Part shown: piece by piece, positions 52,987-61,353 of the stretch
Layout of the letters: each line of letters opens with the position of its first letter
Numbering within the stretch: position 1 is the first letter of the stretch
Source: JADKIH01 sp031417555
GTDB taxonomy: Bacteria; Bacteroidota; Bacteroidia; AKYH767-A; 2013-40CM-41-45
Reading direction: 5' to 3'
NCBI GenBank assembly: GCA_031417555.1
Contig: JANOVV010000087.1
Coordinates: forward strand, 17,070-81,069
DNA: 64,000 nt
Notes under the pieces: model-generated
Database searches by the model: none
Told to the model about the DNA's origin: nothing
The model's input: only the letters and a program-made list of their open reading frames with translations
Position numbers and translations under genes: made by a program

Positions 52987-53565
52987 ATGAAAATCCACAA
53001 CCTGATTAGTGAAAGAAAAAGTATACGAGCTTTTTCGGATAAAGGAATAACTGACGAGGCGCTTATTACACTTTTGGAAGCTGCCCGTTGGGCTCCTTCT
53101 TCAATGAATGAACAACCGTGGAGATTTATTGTGGTACGAAAAGAAAATCCGGACGCTTTTCAAAAAATGATTCAATGCTTAAATGATTCAAATAAAATTT
53201 GGGCTCAACATGCATCGGTTCTGTTATTAACTGTAGCAAACAATACAATAACAACTCTGAACAAACCAAATGCTTATGCATGGCACGACATAGGGCTTGC
53301 TATTGGTAATCTTTCCTTACAGGCAATCTCTATGGATATTTTCTTACATCAAATGGGTGGTTTTAATAAAGAAGAAGCAAAAAAATTATTCAACATACCC
53401 ACCGGCTTTGACCCTGTAAGTGTAATCGCATTGGGATATCAGGGTAATGCTGACGAACTACCTTCACCTTTGCGAGAAAGAGAATTGAAACCGAGAGAAA
53501 GAAAACCTTTGTCGGAAATTGTTTATGCGAATACTTTTGGAGAAGTCGATCCGTTATATAAGTGA
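52987..53565 (+). CDS. Nitroreductase family NAD(P)H-dependent oxidoreductase
   Basis: 192 residues from ATG 52987 (MKIHNLISERKSIRAFSD). FMN-site patterns: ERKSIRAFSD, AARWAPSSMNEQPWRFIVV, and DIGLAIGNLSLQAISMDIFL. NAD(P)H-dependent reduction of nitro, quinone or similar compounds is expected from the family; the natural substrate is unknown. The start is unusual: no ribosome-binding site is visible, and a C10 tract and hairpin lie directly ahead of it. Followed 33 bp later by the pirin gene. Confidence 0.9.
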   Translation: MKIHNLISERKSIRAFSDKGITDEALITLLEAARWAPSSMNEQPWRFIVVRKENPDAFQKMIQCLNDSNKIWAQHASVLLLTVANNTITTLNKPNAYAWHDIGLAIGNLSLQAISMDIFLHQMGGFNKEEAKKLFNIPTGFDPVSVIALGYQGNADELPSPLRERELKPRERKPLSEIVYANTFGEVDPLYK

Positions 53566-53598
53566 TTTTTTGTGAAATAATTTTTTAATACCAACAAA

Positions 53599-54324
53599 AT
53601 GAAAACAATAATTCATCGTGCCGGAGATCGCGGACATGCCGATCACGGTTGGCTCAACGCCCATCATAGTTTTAGTTTCGCGAATTGGTATGATGAAAAT
53701 AAAATTCAATTCGGAATGTTGCGTGTCCTAAACGATGATATTGTTGCTGCCGGGCAGGGGTTCGGAACTCATCCGCATAACAACATGGAAATTATCACCA
53801 TTATTTTAAACGGTGCTCTTCAGCATAAAGATAATATGGGTAATGGTTCTGTTATTCGTCCCGGCGATGTACAAGTAATGAGTGCCGGTACAGGAGTTTT
53901 ACATTCTGAATTTAATCCTTCGGCAACGGAAGCAGTAAATCTTTTTCAGTTGTGGATTTTCCCAAAAGAAGATGGGATAAAACCTCGTTACGATCAAAAG
54001 ACATTTGATTCAAATCAAAGAAAAAACAAAATACAGTTGCTTGCATCAGGTTTTAAAAAAGATGGCGAATTATATATTCATCAGGATGCCGCAATTTCAA
54101 TTTCTGCATTAGAAAAAGGTCAAACCATAAACTACAATCTAAATAAAAGCGGTAATGGTGTTTATTTAATGGTAATAGAGGGTTCTGTAGAAATCAATGG
54201 TGAATTATTATCGAAGCGTGATGCAGTTGGAATTACCGATACAAACAGTTTCAGCATAAAAAGTAAAAGCGAAAAAGACAATTATTCGGATGAAATACTT
54301 ATTATTGAAGTACCAATGGAATAA
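53599..54324 (+). CDS. Pirin family protein
   Basis: 241 residues. N-terminal cupin with the pirin metal-binding pattern: FGTHPHNNMEIITIILNGAL (His-x-His and Glu) and GTGVLHSEFNP. The lead sequence GDRGHADHGWLNAHHSFSFA is diagnostic for the family. The second cupin is present as a degenerate half. Pirins bind iron and act as quercetinase-like dioxygenases or regulators. It lies directly before the MarR gene, 4 bp apart, so co-transcription is very likely. Confidence 0.92.
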   Translation: MKTIIHRAGDRGHADHGWLNAHHSFSFANWYDENKIQFGMLRVLNDDIVAAGQGFGTHPHNNMEIITIILNGALQHKDNMGNGSVIRPGDVQVMSAGTGVLHSEFNPSATEAVNLFQLWIFPKEDGIKPRYDQKTFDSNQRKNKIQLLASGFKKDGELYIHQDAAISISALEKGQTINYNLNKSGNGVYLMVIEGSVEINGELLSKRDAVGITDTNSFSIKSKSEKDNYSDEILIIEVPME

Positions 54325-54328
54325 TTTT

Positions 54329-54778
54329 ATGGATCTTGAAAAAGAAATAAATCAGAAAAAATTCCGTAGCGACGCTCACAAACTGGGCGTTAATATCATT
54401 TATACTTTCAACTGGCTTCATGCTTTAAATTCGACATTGCTTAAACCTTATAAAATTACTTCCCAACAATTTAATGTTTTACGAATTCTTCGTGGTCAAA
54501 AGCCGAATCCGGCGAGTGTCAAACTAATTCGGGAAAGAATGCTTGATAAAATGAGCGATGCTTCCAGAATTGTTGAAAAACTTAGAGTCAAAGGATTAGT
54601 CGAAAGAACAATTTGCCCAAACGACCGTCGTTCCTGCGAAGTATTAATTACAGAAAAAGGGATTTCCTTGCTTCAGGAAATAGACAATCATAGCCAAGAC
54701 TTTGATAATATGTTCATCGCTCTTAATAAGTCGGAAATTAATCAGATTAATTCCCTGCTTGACAAACTGCGTGGTTAA
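54329..54778 (+). CDS. MarR family transcriptional regulator
   Basis: 149 residues from ATG 54329. It has the MarR winged helix: LLKPYKITSQQFNVLRILRG, a recognition helix around LIRERMLDKMSDASRIVEKL, and the wing LVERTICPNDRRSCEVLITE with the conserved DRR. Helices at both ends make the dimer interface. It follows pirin on the same strand and probably represses the YceI/nitroreductase/pirin genes in response to a small ligand such as a quinone or phenolic. That target set is inferred from position. Confidence 0.9.
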   Translation: MDLEKEINQKKFRSDAHKLGVNIIYTFNWLHALNSTLLKPYKITSQQFNVLRILRGQKPNPASVKLIRERMLDKMSDASRIVEKLRVKGLVERTICPNDRRSCEVLITEKGISLLQEIDNHSQDFDNMFIALNKSEINQINSLLDKLRG

Positions 54779-54946
54779 TTAATTGAAAAATCACAATCTC
54801 CTTTTTAGTAAATAATCTTTTGTTGTAACTGTCTATTATTCAATAAATATCTGACAAACTGATTACTGCCAACGTTTCTCAAATAAAAATCCAAAAAGTT
54901 CATCGATTAACAAGGTTTATTCTTATTTTAGCCCATATTAAAAAAA

Positions 54947-56074
54947 GTGGAAGAGATAGGAAAACATATCAGCGAATTACTTTTTGATCACGATTGTGTT
55001 ATCGTTCCAACTCTTGGTGGATTTCTTGCGTCCAATCAATCTGCACGCGTATTAATTCCCAATCAAATTATCTTCCCTCCTTATCGCCGTATCGCTTTTA
55101 ATGTTTATTTAAAACAGAATGATGGTCTTTTGGCTAATCATATAGTTAAATCTGAAAACATTCCTTATTCAGAAGCAACTCAAAGAATTAAATCTTTTAC
55201 TACTTCTTGTTTTGAATCTCTTGAAAACGGCAAAAAAATAAATATTGCTGAAGTTGGTTCATTGATTTACGATAAAGAAAAAAATATTCAGTTTGAAGCA
55301 TTCAGAAACATCAATCACCTCAAAGATTCATTCGGAATGGAACCTGTACATTTTCTTCCGATAAATCGTGAAGAGAAAATTGAAAAGAAAAAATTACCTA
55401 TAGAAAAAGCAATGAGGCCTGCGATTCCTTCTGAAAATAAAAAAGAAACAAAGATCAACTGGAGTACAAAGAAAAAAGTAATAGGCGCTGCTGTAATTGT
55501 TTCCGGATTGGTTTGGTTTTCATTAAATCTTTACATGGTTGCTCCTAAACATTATGAATCCACCTCGTTAAATCCTTTCGACAGCCAAAATATTGTAATA
55601 AATAAAACAGACTCCCTTCGTAACATCCCAACCGAAAATCATGTTCCAACTACAACCGAAAATGTTGAGACATTAAAAGTCGCATCCGTTCCGGTCGAAG
55701 AAATTACCGCATCAGCAAATAGCAATTCAGAAATAAATACTACTAAAAATAACGAAACTAATTTATCGACTGTTTCTTCAAAAGAAAATACTTCCGAAGT
55801 AAAAAATTCATTTCCGGCAGATAAAAAAGAACCTGATAATACATCATATACTGGCAATAAAAACTATTTAATTGCTGGCGTTTTTAAAATTAAAGAAAAT
55901 GCTCAATCAATGCTTTTACATCTTCAGCAACTCGGTTTTTCTAATGCCAGAATAATCGAAGCCAATAATCGTAGTTATGTTTCCTATGAAGAATTTAATC
56001 GTCCAAACGATGCTTTGGTCCTGGCCGACAGTCTGCATAGAAAAAATTTAGAGGGCTGGATCTGGAAACATTGA
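54947..56074 (+). CDS. CCDC81-type HU domain protein with SPOR domain
   Basis: 375 residues from a GTG start (no closer ATG). Residues ~5-125 match the prokaryotic CCDC81-type HU-like domains (ISELLFDHDCVIVPTLGGFL, then the KINIAEVGSLIYDKEK strand pair). A single membrane helix follows at ~182-200 (VIGAAVIVSGLVWFSLNLYM), then a Ser/Thr/Asn-rich linker and a C-terminal SPOR domain (YLIAGVFKIKENAQSMLLHL). The HU-like part is predicted to be cytoplasmic and SPOR periplasmic, where it should bind denuded peptidoglycan at division sites. It may connect DNA or a cytosolic partner to the septum. Confidence 0.8.
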   Translation: MEEIGKHISELLFDHDCVIVPTLGGFLASNQSARVLIPNQIIFPPYRRIAFNVYLKQNDGLLANHIVKSENIPYSEATQRIKSFTTSCFESLENGKKINIAEVGSLIYDKEKNIQFEAFRNINHLKDSFGMEPVHFLPINREEKIEKKKLPIEKAMRPAIPSENKKETKINWSTKKKVIGAAVIVSGLVWFSLNLYMVAPKHYESTSLNPFDSQNIVINKTDSLRNIPTENHVPTTTENVETLKVASVPVEEITASANSNSEINTTKNNETNLSTVSSKENTSEVKNSFPADKKEPDNTSYTGNKNYLIAGVFKIKENAQSMLLHLQQLGFSNARIIEANNRSYVSYEEFNRPNDALVLADSLHRKNLEGWIWKH

Positions 56075-56180
56075 TTTAAACGATTTTTCCTGCTTTTTAA
56101 TTTCTTCAAAAAAACACTAATCGCTATTATTTTTCAACGTCTTTTGTAAATTGCATAAAAGCGTTTCGATTTATTACTCC

Positions 56181-57656
56181 ATGAGCTCATTACGACAAGG
56201 ACTTCACCAAAAACTTTTACAAAAATTATCTCCTCAGCAAATTCAGCTGATGAAACTTTTACAGATTTCCGTTGCAACACTGGAACAAAGAATAAAAGAA
56301 GAGATACAAGAAAATCCAGCCTTAGAAGAAGGCCCCGACGATTCTGATGAAGAATACAAAACGGAAGAAGAAGAAGAGAAAACAGACAATGATGATGATG
56401 AAGAACTCGGAGAACGCGAAGAAGATATTAGCCTGGATGAGTATCTGGAAGATGATGAAATTCCCGATTATAAAACTTCCATAAACAACACTTCTCCCGA
56501 TGAAGAAAGACGTGAAATTCCTCTCGGATCCCAGGGAAATTTTCAAGATCATTTACTGTCACAGGTATACCTTCTCGAATTAAATGAACGAAAAAGTCAA
56601 ATTGCAGGACAGCTAATCGGAAGTATCGATGATGATGGATATTTAAGAAGGGAACTTTCTGCAATTGTGGATGACCTTGCTTTTTCACAAAATATTCAAA
56701 CAACCACCGATGAGCTCGAAAAAATACTCAAATCGATTCAAACACTCGATCCTCCGGGTATTGGTGCACGGTCATTACAGGAATGCCTGTTATTACAACT
56801 CGACAGAAAAGATCAGACACGTGAATCCATTATTCTTGCTAAAAAAATACTCACCGATTATTTTGAAGAATTTTCGAAAAAACACTATGAAAAAATTGGT
56901 CGAGAATTAAATGTTGATGATGAAATTTTAAAAAAGGGTTTCAAAGAAATCCTAAAGCTCAATCCCAGACCAGGAAATACAATGAATCAGGGTCAACGAT
57001 CTATTGAACATATTATTCCCGATTTTATAATTACAAATAATGATGGCGTTTTAGAACTTACCTTAAATGCACGCAATGCCCCCGATCTTAAAGTCAGCAA
57101 AGACTATAAAGAAATGCTTGATCATTACAGTAAGGATAAAAAAAACATAAAAGCAAACAGACCTGCCATTCAATTTGTGAAACAGAAACTCGATTCTGCT
57201 AAATGGTTTATAGATGCTTTAAAACAACGTCAGCATACTCTTTTTCAAACCATGCATACTATCATGGATTTTCAATATGAATATTTTCAGGAAGGAGATA
57301 TGCGCAAATTAAAAAAAATGGTTTTACGTGACATTGCAGAAAAAATAGGTATGGATATTTCCACCGTTTCCCGCGTGGCCAATAGTAAATATGTTCAAAC
57401 CCCTTTCGGTACATTTTTACTTAAAAGTTTTTTCTCGGAAGGATTACAGACAGAAAGTGGAGAAGAAGTTTCCAGCAAAGAAGTAAAACAAATTTTGATG
57501 GATTGTATAGGATCAGAAGATAAACGACATCCATTGACTGATGATGCGCTGATGAAAATACTTAATGAAAAAGGTTATAATATTGCAAGACGTACTGTTG
57601 CTAAATACCGTGAGATGCTCGATATTCCCGTTGCCCGTCTTCGAAAAGAATTATGA
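56181..57656 (+). CDS. rpoN: RNA polymerase sigma-54 factor
   Basis: 491 residues from ATG 56181; the upstream TTG extension does not look conserved. Region I (GLHQKLLQKLSPQQIQLMKL, ALEEGPD) binds activators. A long acidic linker (EEEEEKTDNDDDEELGEREE) leads to the core-binding region and the DNA-binding region with the RpoN box ARRTVAKYRE near the end. It directs transcription from -24/-12 promoters with AAA+ activators. No such activator gene lies in the window. The next gene overlaps its stop by 4 bp. Confidence 0.95.
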   Translation: MSSLRQGLHQKLLQKLSPQQIQLMKLLQISVATLEQRIKEEIQENPALEEGPDDSDEEYKTEEEEEKTDNDDDEELGEREEDISLDEYLEDDEIPDYKTSINNTSPDEERREIPLGSQGNFQDHLLSQVYLLELNERKSQIAGQLIGSIDDDGYLRRELSAIVDDLAFSQNIQTTTDELEKILKSIQTLDPPGIGARSLQECLLLQLDRKDQTRESIILAKKILTDYFEEFSKKHYEKIGRELNVDDEILKKGFKEILKLNPRPGNTMNQGQRSIEHIIPDFIITNNDGVLELTLNARNAPDLKVSKDYKEMLDHYSKDKKNIKANRPAIQFVKQKLDSAKWFIDALKQRQHTLFQTMHTIMDFQYEYFQEGDMRKLKKMVLRDIAEKIGMDISTVSRVANSKYVQTPFGTFLLKSFFSEGLQTESGEEVSSKEVKQILMDCIGSEDKRHPLTDDALMKILNEKGYNIARRTVAKYREMLDIPVARLRKEL

Positions 57657-58261
57657 ATCATAAACTGGCACAATTTCTTTCCATCATTCTTCATCCCGTC
57701 CTAATGCCATCGTATGCCTTGTTGTTAATCTTCAGCCAGAGTACTTATTTTTCCTACACCGTTTCCCCTGAAGCAAAGTTTGCGCTCTTTTCAATAATTG
57801 TTCTTAACACACTTTTGTTACCGGTAATTATTTCTTATATCCTTGTAAAACGAGGTTGGATAAAGTCTTTAGAAATGCAAAAAAGAGAAGAACGACTGAT
57901 GCCTTTTATTACCAATCTGGTTTTACTTCTATTGGCGGCATTCATGATTTATAAATTAAAACTCCCCCGTGTATTTTTTCTTTTGACGTTAGGTGCAGCA
58001 GCAGCAGTGGCTATTGCGGTTATCGTTAACATCAAGTGGAAAATAAGTATTCATATGATTGGTATCGGAGGCTTGATTGGAACATTCTTTGGACTTTCCG
58101 CTTTTTTACTCGTCGATTTAAGGATGATGATAATTTTTTTTCTATTAATTGCAGGACTTTTGGGATCTGCGCGACTCACTCTTGGCGCTCACAGGCCTTC
58201 GCAAATTTATTTAGGGTTCCTTGCCGGTTTTCTTTGCGAATATCTTCTTTTAAGTATCTAA
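57653..58261 (+). CDS. PAP2-like integral membrane protein
   Basis: 202 residues, about six membrane helices. Positive residues KREERLMPF and a late motif ARLTLGAHRPSQIYLGFLAG resemble the last signature of PAP2 phosphatases (R/H...H...Y..G), but the first motif (KxxxxxxRP) is incomplete, so phosphatase activity is doubtful. It overlaps rpoN by 4 bp (ATGA), so it is translationally coupled. The 3' end overlaps the end of the convergent outer-membrane protein gene by 4 bp. Confidence 0.7.
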   Translation: MNHKLAQFLSIILHPVLMPSYALLLIFSQSTYFSYTVSPEAKFALFSIIVLNTLLLPVIISYILVKRGWIKSLEMQKREERLMPFITNLVLLLLAAFMIYKLKLPRVFFLLTLGAAAAVAIAVIVNIKWKISIHMIGIGGLIGTFFGLSAFLLVDLRMMIIFFLLIAGLLGSARLTLGAHRPSQIYLGFLAGFLCEYLLLSI

Positions 58262-58938
58262 AAAGTAAATGAAATACCTATAGAATAAGGAATAAGTTCC
58301 GGGCCTTTTCCTGTTTTAAAAACATCAACAAGCGAATAATATCCGTTAATAGCATAATTACTATAACCAATCCTGGCTACTAATCCGTATTGTATTTTAT
58401 TTAAGTTTTTGATATTATAACTTTTATACTTTCCATATTTTCCATCAAATTTAGTATGACTTTGTACAAGATACCCGGCTAAAAATCCCAGATTAATTTT
58501 AAATCTTTCTCTCTGTTCATTTAGATTTGTGTGAATTCTTAATTCAATGGCAGCCGTAATAAAGTTTAAAGACAATTTATTGATGTCATATAAACTATCC
58601 GGAATCGTCACTAAAATAGAAGATGAATTGTTGTAACCTGCTTCCTGAGGAAAAGCATTTGTATGCACATTCTGAGACATAAATCCCACACCGGCACCAA
58701 AGCCAAAATTACCGGTTTTATTCATTCTCTCATTCATCAAAAGAAATGAAAATCCACGTGAACGGAAGGGCTTGCTTTTTATTTCCGGCGACAAACTCCC
58801 CCAATTGTCGGATGTAAGGTTTAAAATGAGTTTGTCTTCCCTTTGAACAATAGAAGAAATTGTTTTTTTGGGTGTGCTTTCCTGAGCAAATAATTGCAAA
58901 GAAAACAGAACCATTGCTATGACATTCAGTGTTTTCAT
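58258..58938 (-). CDS. Outer-membrane beta-barrel protein (OMP_b-brl_2-like)
   Basis: 226 residues. Signal peptide MKTLNVIAMVLFSLQLFA then Q. The mature part is a small barrel with repeating aromatic-ended strands (FRSRGFSFLLMNERM, GNFGFGAGVGFMSQNV, LSLNFITAAIELRIHT, YGLVARIGYSNYAINGYYSL) and a C-terminal strand ending SIGISFTF with final Phe, the usual outer-membrane insertion signal. Function unknown. Transcribed alone. Confidence 0.72.
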   Translation of the reverse strand: MKTLNVIAMVLFSLQLFAQESTPKKTISSIVQREDKLILNLTSDNWGSLSPEIKSKPFRSRGFSFLLMNERMNKTGNFGFGAGVGFMSQNVHTNAFPQEAGYNNSSSILVTIPDSLYDINKLSLNFITAAIELRIHTNLNEQRERFKINLGFLAGYLVQSHTKFDGKYGKYKSYNIKNLNKIQYGLVARIGYSNYAINGYYSLVDVFKTGKGPELIPYSIGISFTF

Positions 58939-59058
58939 GATCCCGTTCGAATTTTAAAACAGATGGGAAGATAGACAATTGTGGCATTTGTTTTCAGAGA
59001 AGCTTATAAACTATTTGTAATTCTATAATTGAAAAGATACATTTGTGACCCTTTCACA

Positions 59059-59132
59059 GGGCCCTTAGCTCATTCGGTTAGAGCAACAGACTCATAATCT
59101 GTGGGTGGATGGTTCGATTCCATCAGGGCCCA
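59059..59132 (+). tRNA. tRNA-Met (CAT), elongator type
   Basis: Cloverleaf with acceptor GGGCCCT/AGGGCCC, discriminator A, D-arm AGCTCATTCGGTTAGAGC, anticodon loop CTCATAA giving CAT, and T-arm GATGGTTCGATTCCATC. CCA is not encoded. A CAT anticodon can also be tRNA-Ile after lysidine modification, but the acceptor resembles elongator Met. A long palindrome follows within 15 bp. Confidence 0.92.
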
Positions 59133-59144
59133 CGAACACAGTGT

Positions 59145-59197
59145 GAGTGAACAGAGCGGAGTGAACAGTTGCCTTCTGTTCACTCGCTCTGTTACTC
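59145..59197. repeat. Long imperfect palindrome after tRNA-Met
   Basis: GAGTGAACAGAGCGGAGTGAACAG (in two parts) pairs with CTGTTCACTCGCTCTGTTACTC across a 7-nt loop with two small bulges. No T-tract follows. It contains a direct repeat of GAGTGAACAG. It could end the tRNA transcript or be a repeat insertion. Confidence 0.6.
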
Positions 59198-59378
59198 AAA
59201 CTAACACTTGCACTCCAAGATTCAAAAAAGAAAATCTTAAATAGTTTTGGTATTAAGGATTAAAATTTCATTTATACATAAATCATAAAAATAACCTACT
59301 TATCAAAAAAAATTAGCTTCCCGGCCCACTTTTTTCTTCATAGAATATTAACCCAACGAGACGACTTTTACAATCCCC

Positions 59379-60263
59379 ATGAAAGTTCACTCTCTTACCC
59401 TTTGCACATTTTTTTTTCTTTGTGTAAGTTGCGCAGCGCCTCCAAAAGCTACTTTACCGTTTAATTTCAACAACCCTGATGAGGTAATTAAATTGCCCCA
59501 AAAACTCCATGAAATTTCCGGAATAACATTTTACAAGAAAAAAGAACTGGCTTGTATTCAGGATGAAAAAGGTGTCGTTTACTTTTTTGATATCAAAAAA
59601 GAAAAACTTAGAAATACAACCCCATTTGCTAAAGACAAAGATTACGAAGGAATTACAAATGTAAATGATACGCTTTATGTTTTATGCAGTAATGGAGAAA
59701 TTTCTGAAATCGATAGTAAAAATGAAGATGGCCTCGTTAATACTTATTCAACTTTTTTGAATAAGCAAAATAATTGCGAAGGACTTTGTTATGATAATAA
59801 ATTGCATCGCTTGCTGATAGCATGTAAAGGAATACCCAATAAAGGAAGTGCAGGTAAAGGAATGAAAGCCATTTATAGTTTTAATCTTACTTCGAAGACG
59901 ATGGATAAAACTCCTGTTTATATTATCGATCCTGATTCCGTAAAAAAAATTCTTGTTGACGCACAAGATGAAAACATAATTTCAAAATTATTTAAAAATG
60001 ATTCTTCTGAAAAAGGATTTTTATTTGAGCCCTCAGAGTTATGCATTGATCCGATTACAGAAGATGTTTACATTTTATCTTCAGTCGGAAAAACAATACT
60101 TGCTTTGACCTCAGAAGGCAAATTAAAGTTTTCCGTACATCTTAATCAGGAACTTTACAAACAACCGGAAGGATTAACTTTTTCAAAAGATGGAACTATG
60201 TATATTTCTGATGAAGGAAAAGGGGGGAAAGCAAACTTGATTAAAATCAGCCGCCTTCGTTAA
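59379..60263 (+). CDS. SdiA-regulated-domain lipoprotein
   Basis: 294 residues. The signal peptide ends at a lipobox (FFLCVSCAA, Cys ~18). The mature part is a beta-propeller of the SdiA-regulated family: LHEISGITFYKKKELACIQD, DYEGITNVNDTLYVLCSNG, NNCEGLCYDNKLHRLLIACK, FEPSELCIDPITEDVYILSS, QPEGLTFSKDGTMYISDEG each mark a blade. It likely sits in the periplasm or outer membrane; ligand unknown. The HAD gene starts within its stop codon (TAATG). Confidence 0.85.
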   Translation: MKVHSLTLCTFFFLCVSCAAPPKATLPFNFNNPDEVIKLPQKLHEISGITFYKKKELACIQDEKGVVYFFDIKKEKLRNTTPFAKDKDYEGITNVNDTLYVLCSNGEISEIDSKNEDGLVNTYSTFLNKQNNCEGLCYDNKLHRLLIACKGIPNKGSAGKGMKAIYSFNLTSKTMDKTPVYIIDPDSVKKILVDAQDENIISKLFKNDSSEKGFLFEPSELCIDPITEDVYILSSVGKTILALTSEGKLKFSVHLNQELYKQPEGLTFSKDGTMYISDEGKGGKANLIKISRLR

Positions 60264-60895
60264 TGAAAGATTATCAAAACATAATTTTTGACCTGGGAGG
60301 TGTTATTCTTGATATTGATTATAAAAGAACAATTCAGTCTTTCAGTAATCTGGGAATTGCAGATGCATCATTATTATATTCCAAATCTTCTCAGAATAGT
60401 TTATTTGACGAGCTCGAAAAAGGTAATATTTCTGAAGAAGATTTCTATTCGGGAATACGTAAATTAAGTAATAGAAATCTTTCGGATATTCAAATCAGGG
60501 ATGCATGGAATGCTATCCTCATTGGATTGCCGGATGAAAATGTGAGCTCAATTATTGAACTTAAAAAAAATCATCGTTTGTTCTTACTCAGCAATACAAA
60601 CTACATTCACGAAAAGGCTTATAGAAAAATGATTGTTGAAAAATATGGAAGTTTTATTTTTGATGACATTTTCGAAAAAATGTATTTATCACATCATTTA
60701 CATTTGCGAAAACCGGATCCTGCTATTTTTAAATTCGTCCTTGAAGATAGTGGATTGAATATAGAAGAAACCTGTTTCGTCGATGATTCGCCACAACATG
60801 TTGAAAGTGCTCGAAAAATGAATATAAAATCGTTTCATTTTACCGAACAATCATTGAAAAAATTTATTACCAATACCTTTATTATTGATCGCTAG
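60263..60895 (+). CDS. HAD-family phosphatase-like hydrolase
   Basis: 210 residues. HAD motifs are seen: I, IIFDLGGVILDID (nucleophile Asp; the second Asp of the DxD is Gly, as in the FDLGGV branch of the family); II, LSNTNYIH; III, the Lys in LRKPDPAIF; IV, CFVDDSPQHVE. A helical cap lies between motifs I and II. A small phosphomonoester substrate is likely; identity unknown. It begins inside the stop codon of the preceding lipoprotein, so they are coupled. Confidence 0.88.
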   Translation: MKDYQNIIFDLGGVILDIDYKRTIQSFSNLGIADASLLYSKSSQNSLFDELEKGNISEEDFYSGIRKLSNRNLSDIQIRDAWNAILIGLPDENVSSIIELKKNHRLFLLSNTNYIHEKAYRKMIVEKYGSFIFDDIFEKMYLSHHLHLRKPDPAIFKFVLEDSGLNIEETCFVDDSPQHVESARKMNIKSFHFTEQSLKKFITNTFIIDR

Positions 60896-60933
60896 AATCG
60901 AAAACAATTAAACGATGAATAGTAAAAGGAAAA

Positions 60934-61338
60934 CTATTTTCGCTCCTGACAAAGTTCGATCAATACACCATTGGTAGTTTTCGGATGGAGAAAACAAATA
61001 AGTTTGTTATCAGCACCCATTTTAGGTTCTTTTGATAAAAGTTCGAAGCCAAGTTTTTCCATTTCCGCCATTGAAGCAATAATGTCTTCTACTTCGAAAG
61101 CTAAATGATGAATTCCCTCGCCTTTTTTTTCGATAAATCTCGCGACCGGACTTTTTTCGTTCATGGCCTGCAATAATTCAATTTTAGCTTCTCCTGTTTT
61201 AAAAAAAGAAACTATTACTCCCTCCTCAAACACTTCTTCCGATTTATAAGGATTTGTTCCGAGTAAAGCTTTAAAAAGCTGATTAGATTTCTCTATGTCT
61301 TTTACTGCTATTCCTATATGCTCAATCTTTAATGTCAT
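60934..61338 (-). CDS. mce: Methylmalonyl-CoA epimerase
   Basis: 134 residues, family length. Two betaalphabetabetabeta halves of the vicinal-oxygen-chelate fold: IEHIGIAVKDIEKSNQLFKA (metal His), TGEAKIELLQAMNEKSPVAR, GEGIHHLAFEVEDIIASMAE, and LICFLHPKTTNGVLIELCQE (metal Glu). It interconverts the 2R and 2S forms of methylmalonyl-CoA between propionyl-CoA carboxylase and mutase. It starts 15 bp after the histidine kinase gene and shares its direction, but their functions seem unrelated. Confidence 0.92.
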   Translation of the reverse strand: MTLKIEHIGIAVKDIEKSNQLFKALLGTNPYKSEEVFEEGVIVSFFKTGEAKIELLQAMNEKSPVARFIEKKGEGIHHLAFEVEDIIASMAEMEKLGFELLSKEPKMGADNKLICFLHPKTTNGVLIELCQERK

Positions 61339-61353
61339 TTTAATAATTTTTAT

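Noticed and set aside
60263..60895. HAD protein as inactive because the second Asp of DxD is Gly
   Set aside because: FDLGGV is a normal variant in many active HAD phosphatases, so this is not evidence of inactivity.
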